A DNA stretch of 64,000 bases, from NCBI GenBank assembly GCA_963707125.1, contig CAVPOU010000002.1:1-64000 (forward strand), read 5' to 3'. Both the position numbers and the translations under genes were made by a program. Below, piece after piece: positions 36,598 to 45,333 of the stretch (positions are counted from its first letter, which is position 1; every line of letters starts with the position of its first letter). The notes below the pieces were generated by a model. The model searched no databases, had not been told where the DNA came from, and worked only from the letters and a program-made list of their open reading frames with translations. The stretch is from CAVPDE01 sp963707125 (GTDB lineage Bacteria; Desulfobacterota; DSM-4660; Desulfatiglandales; HGW-15).

Positions 36598-37089
36598 TTA
36601 CGCAGCCTCCTTGGTTTCTCCTGCCGTTGTGCCCTGCAGGACCTTAAGGATATAAAAAATTAAAGGCGCAATCAAGCCCGTGAAGAAAGCCGAGGCTCCG
36701 AACCAGAAAAAAAGCGAGGCCGAAAGAACCACTTCAAAAGCAAACGCATCCAGAAGGCCGACCAAAAAAAGCTCCTTGAAAAAGACGACGAGGCCCACCA
36801 GGATGAACTGCCCCTGGGCGGAGCGCAGATCAAAGAATCGCGCTCCGAGCTCCAGGCACAGAAAGCTGATGACATAGAGGAGAGCAAAGAGCCCCAGGAA
36901 CCCTGCCGAGAGGAGATCGATGAGCATGCCCTGGCCAAAGGCAAAGATTGCCGCCCCTGCGCTTCCGGAACGCATGAGAAGGGAGGCGGTGATGACGATC
37001 ACCAGATCAACGTCAAAAAAAAGGGGAGCGATTTCATTCACCACACTCCCTTTGAGAAGGATGTAGATCAGGGAGAGAAGCCAGGCCAC
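36598..37089 (-). CDS. mreD: Rod-shape membrane protein MreD
   Basis: About 163 aa with five to six hydrophobic segments (VAWLLSLIYILLKGSV, LVIVITASLLM, GMLIDLLSAGFLGLFALL, LFFWFGASAFFTGLI), with the charged GxxxD motif in QGMLIDLLSAG typical of MreD. The frame stays open far upstream inside mreC, but the protein plausibly begins at the GTG at 37089, just after the mreC stop. The start is uncertain by a few codons. Confidence 0.82.
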   Translation of the reverse strand: MAWLLSLIYILLKGSVVNEIAPLFFDVDLVIVITASLLMRSGSAGAAIFAFGQGMLIDLLSAGFLGLFALLYVISFLCLELGARFFDLRSAQGQFILVGLVVFFKELFLVGLLDAFAFEVVLSASLFFWFGASAFFTGLIAPLIFYILKVLQGTTAGETKEAA

Positions 37090-37100
37090 CCCGTGGAGGA

Positions 37101-37946
37101 CTACTTGGTTCTTTGGGACGGGCTTGATAGAGGATCCTCCTTTAGCAAAACGAGCACTTCTTCCAGTTTCGAAAAATCTGCAGAGGGTTTGACCCTCACA
37201 TCCTTGAAGAACTCCCAGGGCGTGTCCGCAATCTCCAGCACCTCCCCCACAGGCAATCCCTTTGGGAAGATCCGGTCCATTCCGGAGGTGACGATTTTGT
37301 CTCCTACCACAACATCCGCGGCCCTGGAAACGTAATGGAGTCTGCACAACTGGGAAGGCAGTCCCTTCAGGATGCCCTTCTCCCGAGAGCGCTGGATGAG
37401 GCAGTCCACGGCGCTGTTCTGGTCGATGATCAGCAGAACTTTGGCGTAATTCGGAGAAACCGCCACCAGCCGGCCGATCACACCCCGGGCATCCACCACG
37501 GGCATGTTGAGCCTCAGCCCGGCATGGGCGCCCTTGTCAATGAGAATGGATTCGAACCACCCGGTGGGATCTCTGCCGATGACCTGTGCGGCCACCACGG
37601 GTGAGCGAATGCTCTCCTTGAACTGGAGGAGCTCTCGGAGCCGGCCGTGGGTGGAAACCAGCTCACGGTAAAGGTCGTTCTGCATCCGGAGATCGTCGGT
37701 TTCTCTTTTGAGGCGGGTATTTTCTTCCCGCAGGTCCACGAAGCTGAAGTATTTAAGCCACGCCCTTTCCACGGTCTCCGAAGACTTCCTGATGAACTTC
37801 TGCAGGGGGGCGGTGATTTCAATAACCACCTGCTCCACAGGAGTCCATGATCGCTGCTTGCCCACGTTGAAGGAGATGAGAACAAGAGCGACGAAGACGA
37901 AAACGACCCATACCCAGTACGTTCTGATTCGTCTTAAAGGATGCAT
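37101..37946 (-). CDS. mreC: Rod-shape-determining protein MreC
   Basis: 281 aa. A membrane anchor (YWVWVVFVFVALVLISFNV) is followed by a coiled coil (REENTRLKRETDDLRMQNDL) and two beta-barrel lobes (AAQVIGRDPTGWFESILIDK, GVIGRLVAVSPNYAKVLLI, DKIVTSGMDRIFPKGLPVG). It scaffolds the elongasome in the periplasm and activates PBP2-RodA. It precedes mreD directly and follows mreB after a 259-bp gap. Confidence 0.95.
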   Translation of the reverse strand: MHPLRRIRTYWVWVVFVFVALVLISFNVGKQRSWTPVEQVVIEITAPLQKFIRKSSETVERAWLKYFSFVDLREENTRLKRETDDLRMQNDLYRELVSTHGRLRELLQFKESIRSPVVAAQVIGRDPTGWFESILIDKGAHAGLRLNMPVVDARGVIGRLVAVSPNYAKVLLIIDQNSAVDCLIQRSREKGILKGLPSQLCRLHYVSRAADVVVGDKIVTSGMDRIFPKGLPVGEVLEIADTPWEFFKDVRVKPSADFSKLEEVLVLLKEDPLSSPSQRTK

Positions 37947-38004
37947 GGGTATCGACTAGCTCCCACGGAAAACGTCACCGCCCAGAGGAGCGGACTTAGA
38001 AGGG

Positions 38005-38131
38005 ACGAAGTCAGAAATCGGATTTGTTTGGGTCATTTGAATTTGAGACATTGGGTATTGCCCTTCGACGTGGCTCAGGGTGGTGAGCAGGTCGAACCAT
38101 TTCGTATTTCGGATTTCGTGCTTCGGATTTA
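38005..38131. repeat. Short-word array between mreB and mreC (atttcg word)
   Basis: Words such as aatcggatttgtttgggtca and atttcgtatttcggatttcg (38099-38118) repeat across the gap. They are the reverse complement of the array family at 13447-13500. A ccttcgacgtggctcagggt segment between them looks like a second repeat type. Confidence 0.5.
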
Positions 38132-38205
38132 AAGCTCGCCTTTCCAGCGGGCAGTGCCAGTGCGTTTTTGACTCATCCCAAGGACCAAGCTTGCTGATGC
38201 AAGCA

Positions 38206-39239
38206 TCACCTCACCGCGACCTCTTTCAGAAGAACCATGTCGTCCAGAGCCTTTCCGGAACCGAGCACGACGGCGGACAGGGGGTCTTCCGTAATGGTGA
38301 TGGGGAGTTTGGTCATCTCTCTCAGAAGTACATCCAGGTTCTTGAGAAGAGCCCCCCACCGGTCAACACGATGCCTGTGTCCACGATATCCGCGGCCAAT
38401 TCCGGAGGAGTCTGCTCCAGGGCGATGCGAACCGTCTCCACAATGGTCTCCACCTGCTCGGAAATGGCTTTTCGGACCTCGTCCGAATCAATGGTCAGGA
38501 TTTTCGGGATCCCTGTGACCAGATCTCTTCCTTTCACCTCAATGGTTTCCACCTGGTCCGAGGGATAAGCGTTCCCGATCGTGGTTTTGATGATCTCCGC
38601 CGTGGCGAGACCGATGAGGAGGTTGTACTTTCTCTTGATGTGCTGCAGGATCGCGTCATCCATCTTGTCTCCCCCCATGCGGACGGACTTGCTGTACACA
38701 ATGCCGGCTAAGGAGATCACCGCCACTTCGGTCGTTCCCCCGCCGATGTCCACGATCATGCTGGCTTTGGGCTCGGTAATGGGCAACCCCGCACCGATGG
38801 CCGCGGCCATTGGTTCCTCAATGAGATACACCTCCCTGGCCCCGGCCGATTCCGCAGATTCGCGCACAGCCCGTCTTTCCACCTGGGTGATGCCTGAAGG
38901 GACACAAATAATAATCCGCGGCCGAACCAGGGTCCGCCGGTTGTGCACTTTCTCGATGAAATGCCGCAGCATGGCTTCCGTGATCTCAAAATCGGCGATC
39001 ACTCCATCCTTGATGGGGCGAATGGCGACGATATTGCCGGGGGTTCGTCCCAGCATCATTTTCGCCTCGCGTCCCACGGCAAGCACCTTGCTCGTCCCCT
39101 TGGCGTCCTTGCGCACAGCCACCACAGAAGGCTCCCTGAGAACGATGCCCTTGCCTTTAACGTAGACCAGGGTGTTGGCTGTCCCTAAGTCGATGGCCAG
39201 GTCGTTCGAGAACAGACCCAAGAGGGGGTCCAGCAACAT
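38206..39239 (-). pseudogene. mreB: Actin-like cell-shape protein MreB with C-terminal frameshift
   Basis: MreB polymerises under the membrane and directs lateral wall growth. ATP-site motifs are intact: NDLAIDLGTANTLVYVKGKG, IIICVPSGITQVERRAV, MIVDIGGGTTEVAVISL, IVLTGGG. At the run of six G (38352-38357 on the plus strand as C) the frame breaks. With one more G it continues ALLKNLDVLLREM...LDDMVLLKEVAVR and stops at 38206 as in normal MreB (about 344 aa). As written, a short wrong tail ends near 38322. Loss of an essential gene next to intact partners points to a sequencing error. ATG at 39239 has aaggag before it. Confidence 0.92.
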
Positions 39240-39297
39240 GGAAAGACTCCTTTTAAGCGGACGAAGACTCTCCCTTTCCCGCACGGAAGAGTAACAC

Positions 39298-39326
39298 TTG
39301 ACAAACGCACAAATTCTGTTTATTAA
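39298..39326 (+). promoter_or_regulatory. Strong sigma-70-type promoter for rpmH operon
   Basis: ttgaca (39298-39303) and tattaa (39321-39326) are separated by exactly 17 bp, 43 bp upstream of the rpmH start. The mreB gene diverges from this same 130-bp gap. No DnaA boxes are seen, so this copy of the rpmH cluster is not at an obvious origin. Confidence 0.75.
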
Positions 39327-39369
39327 AGTTCTCTTTTGAATTCAATCAAAAAACGGATAGAATGACACC

Positions 39370-39504
39370 ATGAAAAGAACGTATCAACCAAGCAATATCC
39401 GAAGGGCGCGGACTCATGGATTCAGGGCAAGAATGAGTACACCCGGGGGTATCAAGGTCCTGAAAAGAAGAAGAGCCAAAGGCCGAAAACGTTTGACCGT
39501 GTAA
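39370..39504 (+). CDS. rpmH: 50S ribosomal protein L34
   Basis: 44 aa, very basic: MKRTYQPSNIRRARTHGFRA, then RMSTPGGIKVLKRRRAKGRK and RLTV. This is the standard L34 sequence and length. It is the first gene of the rpmH-rnpA-yidD-yidC-jag-mnmE group. Confidence 0.98.
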   Translation: MKRTYQPSNIRRARTHGFRARMSTPGGIKVLKRRRAKGRKRLTV

Positions 39505-39541
39505 CGGTACCCTAACCTTCTGAAACGAGCTTCGTTATTGA

Positions 39542-39898
39542 ATGCCTGCTTCTGCCTTTTCGAAGACTGAGAGGGTATTGAACCGTAAGGATTTTGTCAA
39601 TCTAAATCGGTTTGGGCAGAGGTTCCGCACGGCACGTTTTACGGTCCTTGTTTCAAGGAACGGGCTGGGCCATTCAAGGCTGGGGATCACGGCCAGCAAG
39701 AAGGTCGGTGGTGCGGTCGTCAGGAACAGGTTAAAGCGGCTCATCCGGGAAGTCTTCAGGCTCCACAAGGGATTTTTCCCTAAAGGCTGCGACACCGTGA
39801 TATCTGCAAGAAAGAGCGCCGGCGACCTTGATTTCCGGAAAGTGAGAGAGGAACTCCTTGAGCTTGTCTCAAATTCGACGTTGCATCTACCCTCTTAG
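39542..39898 (+). CDS. rnpA: Ribonuclease P protein component
   Basis: 118 aa. It binds the RNase P RNA and the 5' leader of precursor tRNAs. The family signature VVRNRLKRLIREVFRLHKG (RNR motif) lies near residue 60-78, with the usual start LNRKDFVNLNRFGQRFRT. It overlaps yidD by about 40 nt. Confidence 0.95.
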   Translation: MPASAFSKTERVLNRKDFVNLNRFGQRFRTARFTVLVSRNGLGHSRLGITASKKVGGAVVRNRLKRLIREVFRLHKGFFPKGCDTVISARKSAGDLDFRKVREELLELVSNSTLHLPS

Positions 39899-40103
39899 GT
39901 ATATCCCGATAGGAATGATTGTCGGTTACCAGAAACTCATTTCCCCTTTCCTCTTACCTTCCTGCCGCTTTTACCCGTCGTGCTCGACCTATGCCCGCCT
40001 TGCCCTCAAGGAGTATGGGATTTTAAAGGGAGGCATTATATCCTTGATGAGGATTCTCAGATGCCACCCCTTGCACCCGGGAGGCTATGACCCGCTTCAT
40101 TAA
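39858..40103 (+). CDS. yidD: Membrane protein insertion efficiency factor YidD
   Basis: 81 aa. The YidD signature is seen: YQKLISPFLLPSCRFYPSCS with TYARLALKEYG and CHPLHPGGYDPLH. The conserved cysteines (SCRFYPSCS, RCHPLHPGG) are present. A start at the internal ATG 39915 (MIVGYQKL) would also fit and would avoid most of the overlap with rnpA. It assists YidC-dependent insertion. Confidence 0.93.
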   Translation: MSLSQIRRCIYPLRYIPIGMIVGYQKLISPFLLPSCRFYPSCSTYARLALKEYGILKGGIISLMRILRCHPLHPGGYDPLH

Positions 40104-40157
40104 CCGGGTATGCCTCCGCCGCCTATGAGAAAAATTATCTAGGGTCAGGGAGTATCC

Positions 40158-41804
40158 ATGGAAAAGAAAACTATTCTGGCATTCGTCTTGTCTCTCGCCG
40201 TTCTGATTGCCTGGTCTGTCCTCTTCGCACCAAAGCCGGCGCAGAAAACAGAACCTTCGACAAAAGAAGAGACGGTCCAGTCTCAACCCGCTCCGACCGC
40301 CTCGCCTCAACCGGCGCCGGCCGTGCAGAAGATGGAAAGGCCTGCGGGCTCCATGGCTTCGACGGCTGAAGAAAAAGAGGTGGTGGTGGAAACCCCCCTC
40401 TACAGAGCCGTCTTTTCAAGCACAGGGGCTTCGATCAAGAGCTTCAAGCTCAAGAAATACCACTTGACGGCCGACCTGGATTCACCCCTGGTGGATCTCG
40501 CTCACGGCCAGGCTCCCCTGGTGACCATCCAGTTTGATCCTGCCGGAAAGAAAGACATGAACCCCGTGGTCTATCACGTGGACGAGGATTCTCTGACGAT
40601 GGAGGCAGGAGCCTCCCCCAGGGAGCTCACCTTTCGCGCCACCACGTCGGATGGGCTCCTGCTCCAGCAGACCTTTCGCATTGATCCGGACCACTACGCC
40701 ATCGAGCATGGTTTAACGGTTTCCAATCCCCTCGAAAAACCTGTGGAAGGAATTCTGAAGGCACGGATCGCGAATCTTCCTCCCAAGGAATCGACCAGTT
40801 ACTACTCCTTCATCGGAATCACTCTTCTCCTGAACAACAAGTACGTGGAGATTGCATCCACAGACCTCAAGAATGAGAAAAGCCTGTCCGGCCTGATCGC
40901 ATGGATTTCCTATCAGGAAGATTATTTCATGACCGCCTTTGTTCCTGAGGCGGAGTCTCAAAGCAACTTCCTGGGCCGCACGCTTGCTTCCGGCGTCCTG
41001 GAAGGGACCTGGAGTGCTGCTCTGCAGCCCATTCCTACAGGGAATCAGTTCTCCACCCGCTCGACGTTGTACATGGGACCGCGGGACCTGGACATTCTCA
41101 AGGTCATCGGGAGAAAGCTGGATCTCGCCATTGATTTCGGCTGGACCGATATTATCGCCAAGCCCCTGCTCTACTTGCTCCGCTTTTTTAACCAGTACAC
41201 GGGGAATTACGGAATCGCCATCATTCTTCTCACTATCCTCATCAAAATCCTTTTCTGGCCCCTGACCCACAAGAGCTACAAGTCCATGAAGGAGATGCAG
41301 AAAATACAGCCCCTCATGGCGAAGATCAGGGAGAAGTACAAGGATAACAAAGAGATGATGAACAAGGAAATGATGTCTCTTTACAAAACTTACAAAGTGA
41401 ACCCCATGGGAGGATGCCTTCCCATGGTCATCCAGATCCCTGTTTTCTTTGCCCTGTTCAGGATCTTGGGCAACTCGATCGAACTCAGGCATGCTCCGTT
41501 CGTGCTGTGGATCAATGATCTTTCCGCGCCTGACCGGCTGTTCCACCTGCCCTTTACGATTCCTTACATGACGCCGCCTTCGGGCATTCCGGTGCTGACC
41601 CTGCTCATGGGTGCCTCCATGTTCATTCAGCAAAAAATGACTCCAACGCCCGGTGATCCGATGCAGGCCAAGATCATGCTCCTCATGCCCGTGATTTTTA
41701 CATTCATGTTCATCAACTTCCCCTCTGGCCTCGTACTCTACTGGCTGGTCAATAACGTCCTGTCCATTGGGCAGCAATACCGCATTATCAAGCGAGCTGC
41801 TTAG
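40158..41804 (+). CDS. yidC: Membrane protein insertase YidC
   Basis: 548 aa, Gram-negative type. It has an N-terminal membrane segment (TILAFVLSLAVLIAWSVLF), a large periplasmic beta-sandwich domain (residues about 70-340) and the conserved five-segment insertase core (GNYGIAIILLTILIKILFWP, MGGCLPMVIQIPVFFALFRI, FINFPSGLVLYWLVNNVLS). The conserved hydrophilic groove Arg is expected in the coiled region near KILFWPLTHKSYKS. The proline- and alanine-rich linker after the first helix is typical. Confidence 0.97.
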   Translation: MEKKTILAFVLSLAVLIAWSVLFAPKPAQKTEPSTKEETVQSQPAPTASPQPAPAVQKMERPAGSMASTAEEKEVVVETPLYRAVFSSTGASIKSFKLKKYHLTADLDSPLVDLAHGQAPLVTIQFDPAGKKDMNPVVYHVDEDSLTMEAGASPRELTFRATTSDGLLLQQTFRIDPDHYAIEHGLTVSNPLEKPVEGILKARIANLPPKESTSYYSFIGITLLLNNKYVEIASTDLKNEKSLSGLIAWISYQEDYFMTAFVPEAESQSNFLGRTLASGVLEGTWSAALQPIPTGNQFSTRSTLYMGPRDLDILKVIGRKLDLAIDFGWTDIIAKPLLYLLRFFNQYTGNYGIAIILLTILIKILFWPLTHKSYKSMKEMQKIQPLMAKIREKYKDNKEMMNKEMMSLYKTYKVNPMGGCLPMVIQIPVFFALFRILGNSIELRHAPFVLWINDLSAPDRLFHLPFTIPYMTPPSGIPVLTLLMGASMFIQQKMTPTPGDPMQAKIMLLMPVIFTFMFINFPSGLVLYWLVNNVLSIGQQYRIIKRAA

Positions 41805-41820
41805 CAACTGGAGGACCATC

Positions 41821-42504
41821 ATGGACACTTATGAATTCGAAGGAAAAACCACTGAAGAAGCGATTCAGAATGCGGCCCGTGAACTCAACCTTCCTGTGGA
41901 AGAACTCAATATTGATGTCATCGAGCCTGGGTCTGCAGGCATTTTTGGTCTGGTGGGACGCCGAAAGGCCAAGGTCAAAGTCACCCTGAAGACGCCCTCC
42001 GAACTCGAAGAGGAGGAAGAAGCGCCCAGAGAGAGAAAAGAGGAACCGCAAGAAGACGACGTGAATTTCGCCAAACGAACCCTGGAAGAGATTCTTGCCC
42101 TCATCCCGGTGGAAGCAACGATCACCGCAACCCGCGGGGAGGCCAGAATCAACCTGAGGATACAGGGCGATCGTTCCGGCCTCCTCATCGGCCGAAAAGG
42201 GAAGACGCTCGATGCCCTGCAGTTTCTTGTGAACAAGATGGTCAGCAAAGCTCTGGACAAGAAGATCGACGTGGTGATTGATTCTGAGAACTACCGCCGG
42301 AGAAGAGAAGACTCTCTGACTCAGCTGGCGCTGAAAATGGGCGACAAGGCGAAAAAGATCAAGAAGCCGGTCACCACCAATCCGCTGAATCCGCATGACC
42401 GGAGACTCATCCATCTGGCTCTGAAGAACGATGAGCACCTGGAAACGAGGAGCCGAGGGGAGGGACTGCTGAAGCGGGTCGTGATTATCCCCAAAGGCAA
42501 CTGA
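41821..42504 (+). CDS. jag: Jag/KhpB RNA-binding protein
   Basis: 227 aa in three parts: Jag_N (MDTYEFEGKTTEEAIQNAA, residues 1-50), an acidic linker, a KH domain (GLLIGRKGKTLDALQFLVN, about 117-135) and an R3H domain (NPLNPHDRRLIHLALKND, about 190-207). It binds RNA and influences cell division and envelope regulation in bacteria where it has been studied. ATG at 41821 has ctggagg before it and follows yidC by 16 bp. Confidence 0.94.
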   Translation: MDTYEFEGKTTEEAIQNAARELNLPVEELNIDVIEPGSAGIFGLVGRRKAKVKVTLKTPSELEEEEEAPRERKEEPQEDDVNFAKRTLEEILALIPVEATITATRGEARINLRIQGDRSGLLIGRKGKTLDALQFLVNKMVSKALDKKIDVVIDSENYRRRREDSLTQLALKMGDKAKKIKKPVTTNPLNPHDRRLIHLALKNDEHLETRSRGEGLLKRVVIIPKGN

Positions 42505-42518
42505 GGGATTTATCATTT

Positions 42519-42596
42519 AACCTTTCTCATTGTTCATTGAGCCAAAACCCAATGACTCTCTTTCGATGATCAAGGCTCAATGACCAATGCTCAATG
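42519..42596. repeat. Short-word hairpin array (caatgctcaatgag word)
   Basis: Left arm tttctcattgttcattgagc and right arm ggctcaatgaccaatgctca (42567-42586) are near reverse complements around a 30-bp loop. The array separates jag from mnmE. Confidence 0.75.
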
Positions 42597-42635
42597 AGCA
42601 ATGATACACCCTGCACCCTGTACCGGTTTTTCCCT

Positions 42636-44027
42636 ATGTTCCCCAATGCTTCCAACGAAGATACCATTGCTGCCGTTGCCACGCCTGCGGGGCAGGCAGG
42701 GATTGGTATCGTCCGCATGAGCGGCCCTGAAGCCCGAAAAATCGCCGAGAAAATTTTCAGACCCAGGAACCCGGTGGACTCCTTTCAGAGCCACCGGCTT
42801 TATTTAGGCCACCTGATCGATCCGGCTTCCGGAGCGCCGATCGACGAGGTCCTCGTCTCTTTCATGGCAGCGCCCCACACCTACACCCGCGAGGAGGTGG
42901 TGGAGATCAACTCCCACAGTGGACCCCTTCTCCTGGAGCAGATTCTGAAGGTCCTTCTCGGGGAAGGGGCCCGTCTGGCAAAACCCGGAGAATTCACCTT
43001 CCGCTCCTTCATGAACGGCAGAATGGACCTCACCCAGGCTGAAGCGATCATGGATCTCATCAATGCCCAATCCGAAAGAGGGCTCCAGCTCGCCTCGAAC
43101 CAGATCCATGGCCGGCTTCGTGCTGAAATTGAAAGGCTGAGGCAAAAGGCCGTGGACATCCTGGCTCACATCGAGGTGGCCATTGACTTTCCCGAAGAGG
43201 AATTCAGCCTTTTGCACCGGGAGGAAACCGCCGGCCGCGTGCAAAAAGATCTTCTCGACCCTGTGTCCCGAATCCTCTCCGGGTATGAGGAGAGGAAGCT
43301 GTGGATGGAGGGCGTCAAAACCGTGATTGTCGGCCGCGTCAATGCCGGGAAGTCAAGCCTCCTGAACCGTCTCCTCAACGAGGAGAAAGCCATGGTCACT
43401 CCCATCCCCGGCACCACGAGGGATATCATTGAATCCACGATTCACATGGAGGGCATCCCCCTTCATTTGATGGATACCGCCGGATTCAGGAAAGTGAGGG
43501 GCAAGTTGGAGCAGATCGGCATTCATCGAGCAGAGCAGAAAATGAAAGAAGCAGACCTCGTCTTGCTTGTGATCGATCAGAGCCGCCCTCTTCACCCTGA
43601 GGACCTGGACCTCCTTGCCAGAGTTCGAAACAAGAGAGCTGTGGTGGTGCTCAACAAGATCGACCTCCCGGCCAGAGTGAACGGGGAAGCTCTTGAAACC
43701 ATGGCCGTTGGGCTCCCTCGAGTGAGGATCTCGGCTTTGAAAGGAGAAGGCATCGAGGAGCTGCGAAAAGCGATCCGAGACGTGATCACCTCCGGGATCG
43801 ACACCACGGATCTCGGTGTCGCCCCGAGCCTGAGGCACAAGGAGGCGCTGGACCGCGCGTCCGGGCACTTCGAAAACACTGTTTCAAATCTCAGAGAGGG
43901 CCTGCCTTTTGAGATCATCGCTGCGGATCTTCAAGAGGGTCTCGAATCCTTGGGCGAGATCATCGGAGAGACAACCAACGAAGAAGTTCTTGACCGGATC
44001 TTCAGCCAGTTCTGCATTGGGAAGTGA
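42636..44027 (+). CDS. mnmE: tRNA modification GTPase MnmE
   Basis: 463 aa. With MnmG it modifies U34 of certain tRNAs. The N-terminal tetrahydrofolate-binding domain (DTIAAVATPAGQAGIGIVRM) and a helical domain surround the G domain: G1 GRVNAGKSSL, G2/G3 TTRDIIEST and DTAGFRKV, G4 NKID. The protein ends FCIGK, the invariant Cys-containing tail. ATG at 42636 was chosen to match the usual N-terminus; a Met 14 codons upstream is possible. Confidence 0.95.
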   Translation: MFPNASNEDTIAAVATPAGQAGIGIVRMSGPEARKIAEKIFRPRNPVDSFQSHRLYLGHLIDPASGAPIDEVLVSFMAAPHTYTREEVVEINSHSGPLLLEQILKVLLGEGARLAKPGEFTFRSFMNGRMDLTQAEAIMDLINAQSERGLQLASNQIHGRLRAEIERLRQKAVDILAHIEVAIDFPEEEFSLLHREETAGRVQKDLLDPVSRILSGYEERKLWMEGVKTVIVGRVNAGKSSLLNRLLNEEKAMVTPIPGTTRDIIESTIHMEGIPLHLMDTAGFRKVRGKLEQIGIHRAEQKMKEADLVLLVIDQSRPLHPEDLDLLARVRNKRAVVVLNKIDLPARVNGEALETMAVGLPRVRISALKGEGIEELRKAIRDVITSGIDTTDLGVAPSLRHKEALDRASGHFENTVSNLREGLPFEIIAADLQEGLESLGEIIGETTNEEVLDRIFSQFCIGK

Positions 44028-44029
44028 AA

Positions 44030-45313
44030 TCAGCTGGCGAAGTAGTCTTTCACCGTCTTGATAGCGCAGAACTTTCCGCACATGGTGCACACATCTCCTT
44101 CGGTGGGCGGATTTTCTTCCCTCAGTCTGCGCGCCTTCCTGGGGTCGATGGCAAGGGCCATCTGTGCTTCCCAGTCCAGGTTCTTCCTTGCCACGGACAT
44201 CTTTCGATCCCTTTCAACGGCCAGGGGATGCCCTCTCGCAATGTCCGCCGCATGGGCCGCAATTCTTGTGACAATGACCCCTTCTCTCACGTCCTCCACA
44301 GAGGGCAGACACAGATGCTCCGCCGGGGTCACGTAGCAGAGGAAATCGGCTCCCGCTTCCCCGGCGACCGCGCCGCCGATCGCGCAGGCAACATGATCGT
44401 GGCCTGCAGCGATGTCCGTGACCAGAGGGCCGAGCACATAAAACGGCGCGTGATGACACAGCTGCTTCTGGATCAACACATTCGCCTTGATTTGACTCAG
44501 GGGCACATGCCCGGGGCCCTCAATCATCACCTGCACGTCTTTCTGCCACGCCCGCTTGGTCAGGTGCCCCAGGGTCATGAGCTCATGAATCTGGGCCCTG
44601 TCTGTCGCATCCGCCAGGCAACCCGGCCGCAGGCCGTCCCCCAGGCTCAAGGTCACGTCATACTTCTTGGCAATGGAAAGAAGACGATCGAAGCCTTCGT
44701 AGAGAGGATTCTCCCTGTTGTGATGGAGCATCCAGGTAGTGAGAAATGCGCCCCCGCGGCTCACAATGTCCGTCACCCTGCCCTGGCTCTTGAGCATTTC
44801 AAGGGCGGCTCTTGTTAGACCGCAGTGCACGGTGATGAAATCAACGCCGTCCGCAGCCTGCTCTTCGATCACCTCGAAGATCCTGTCAACGCTGAGATGA
44901 ATCAGTGCTCCCTGAAGGTTGACCGCCTCCACGACCGCCTGGTAGATCGGGACGGTTCCCACGGGGACCGTCGATCGCTCAATCACCTTTCTTCGGCACA
45001 GGGAGATGTCGCCTCCGGTGGAAAGATCCATCACGCTGTCTGCGCCCGCTTCAAGAGCCACATCCACTTTGGCCAGCTCATCTTCCAGGACAGCCCTGTC
45101 CGCTGAAGTTCCGATGTTGGCATTGACCTTGATGAACAACCCTTCGCCTATGCCGCAGGGATCAAGCCCCTTGTGGTTTACGTTCGCTGGAATCACCACC
45201 CTCCCCTCGGCGATTTTGTCTCGAAGCCTCAGAGGGTCCACTTGCTCTTTTTCAGCGACCCTCTTCATTTCGGGTGTGACGATCCCTGCCCTTGCCTTTG
45301 CTAACTGTGTCAT
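44030..45313 (-). CDS. thiC: Phosphomethylpyrimidine synthase ThiC
   Basis: 427 aa. It converts aminoimidazole ribotide to the HMP-P pyrimidine of thiamine by radical SAM chemistry. The C-terminal cluster motif CTMCGKFCAIK is intact, and the barrel shows MDLSTGGDI, FITVHCGL and MIEGPGHVPLSQIKANV. Its stop is only 2 bp from that of the convergent mnmE. It follows thiD by 20 bp on the same strand. Confidence 0.97.
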   Translation of the reverse strand: MTQLAKARAGIVTPEMKRVAEKEQVDPLRLRDKIAEGRVVIPANVNHKGLDPCGIGEGLFIKVNANIGTSADRAVLEDELAKVDVALEAGADSVMDLSTGGDISLCRRKVIERSTVPVGTVPIYQAVVEAVNLQGALIHLSVDRIFEVIEEQAADGVDFITVHCGLTRAALEMLKSQGRVTDIVSRGGAFLTTWMLHHNRENPLYEGFDRLLSIAKKYDVTLSLGDGLRPGCLADATDRAQIHELMTLGHLTKRAWQKDVQVMIEGPGHVPLSQIKANVLIQKQLCHHAPFYVLGPLVTDIAAGHDHVACAIGGAVAGEAGADFLCYVTPAEHLCLPSVEDVREGVIVTRIAAHAADIARGHPLAVERDRKMSVARKNLDWEAQMALAIDPRKARRLREENPPTEGDVCTMCGKFCAIKTVKDYFAS

Positions 45314-45333
45314 CTGTTCCTCTTCTTAATTCT

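Noticed and set aside
39240..39369. Replication origin near rpmH
   Set aside because: No DnaA boxes, no AT-rich unwinding region and no dnaA/dnaN; mreB lies upstream instead.
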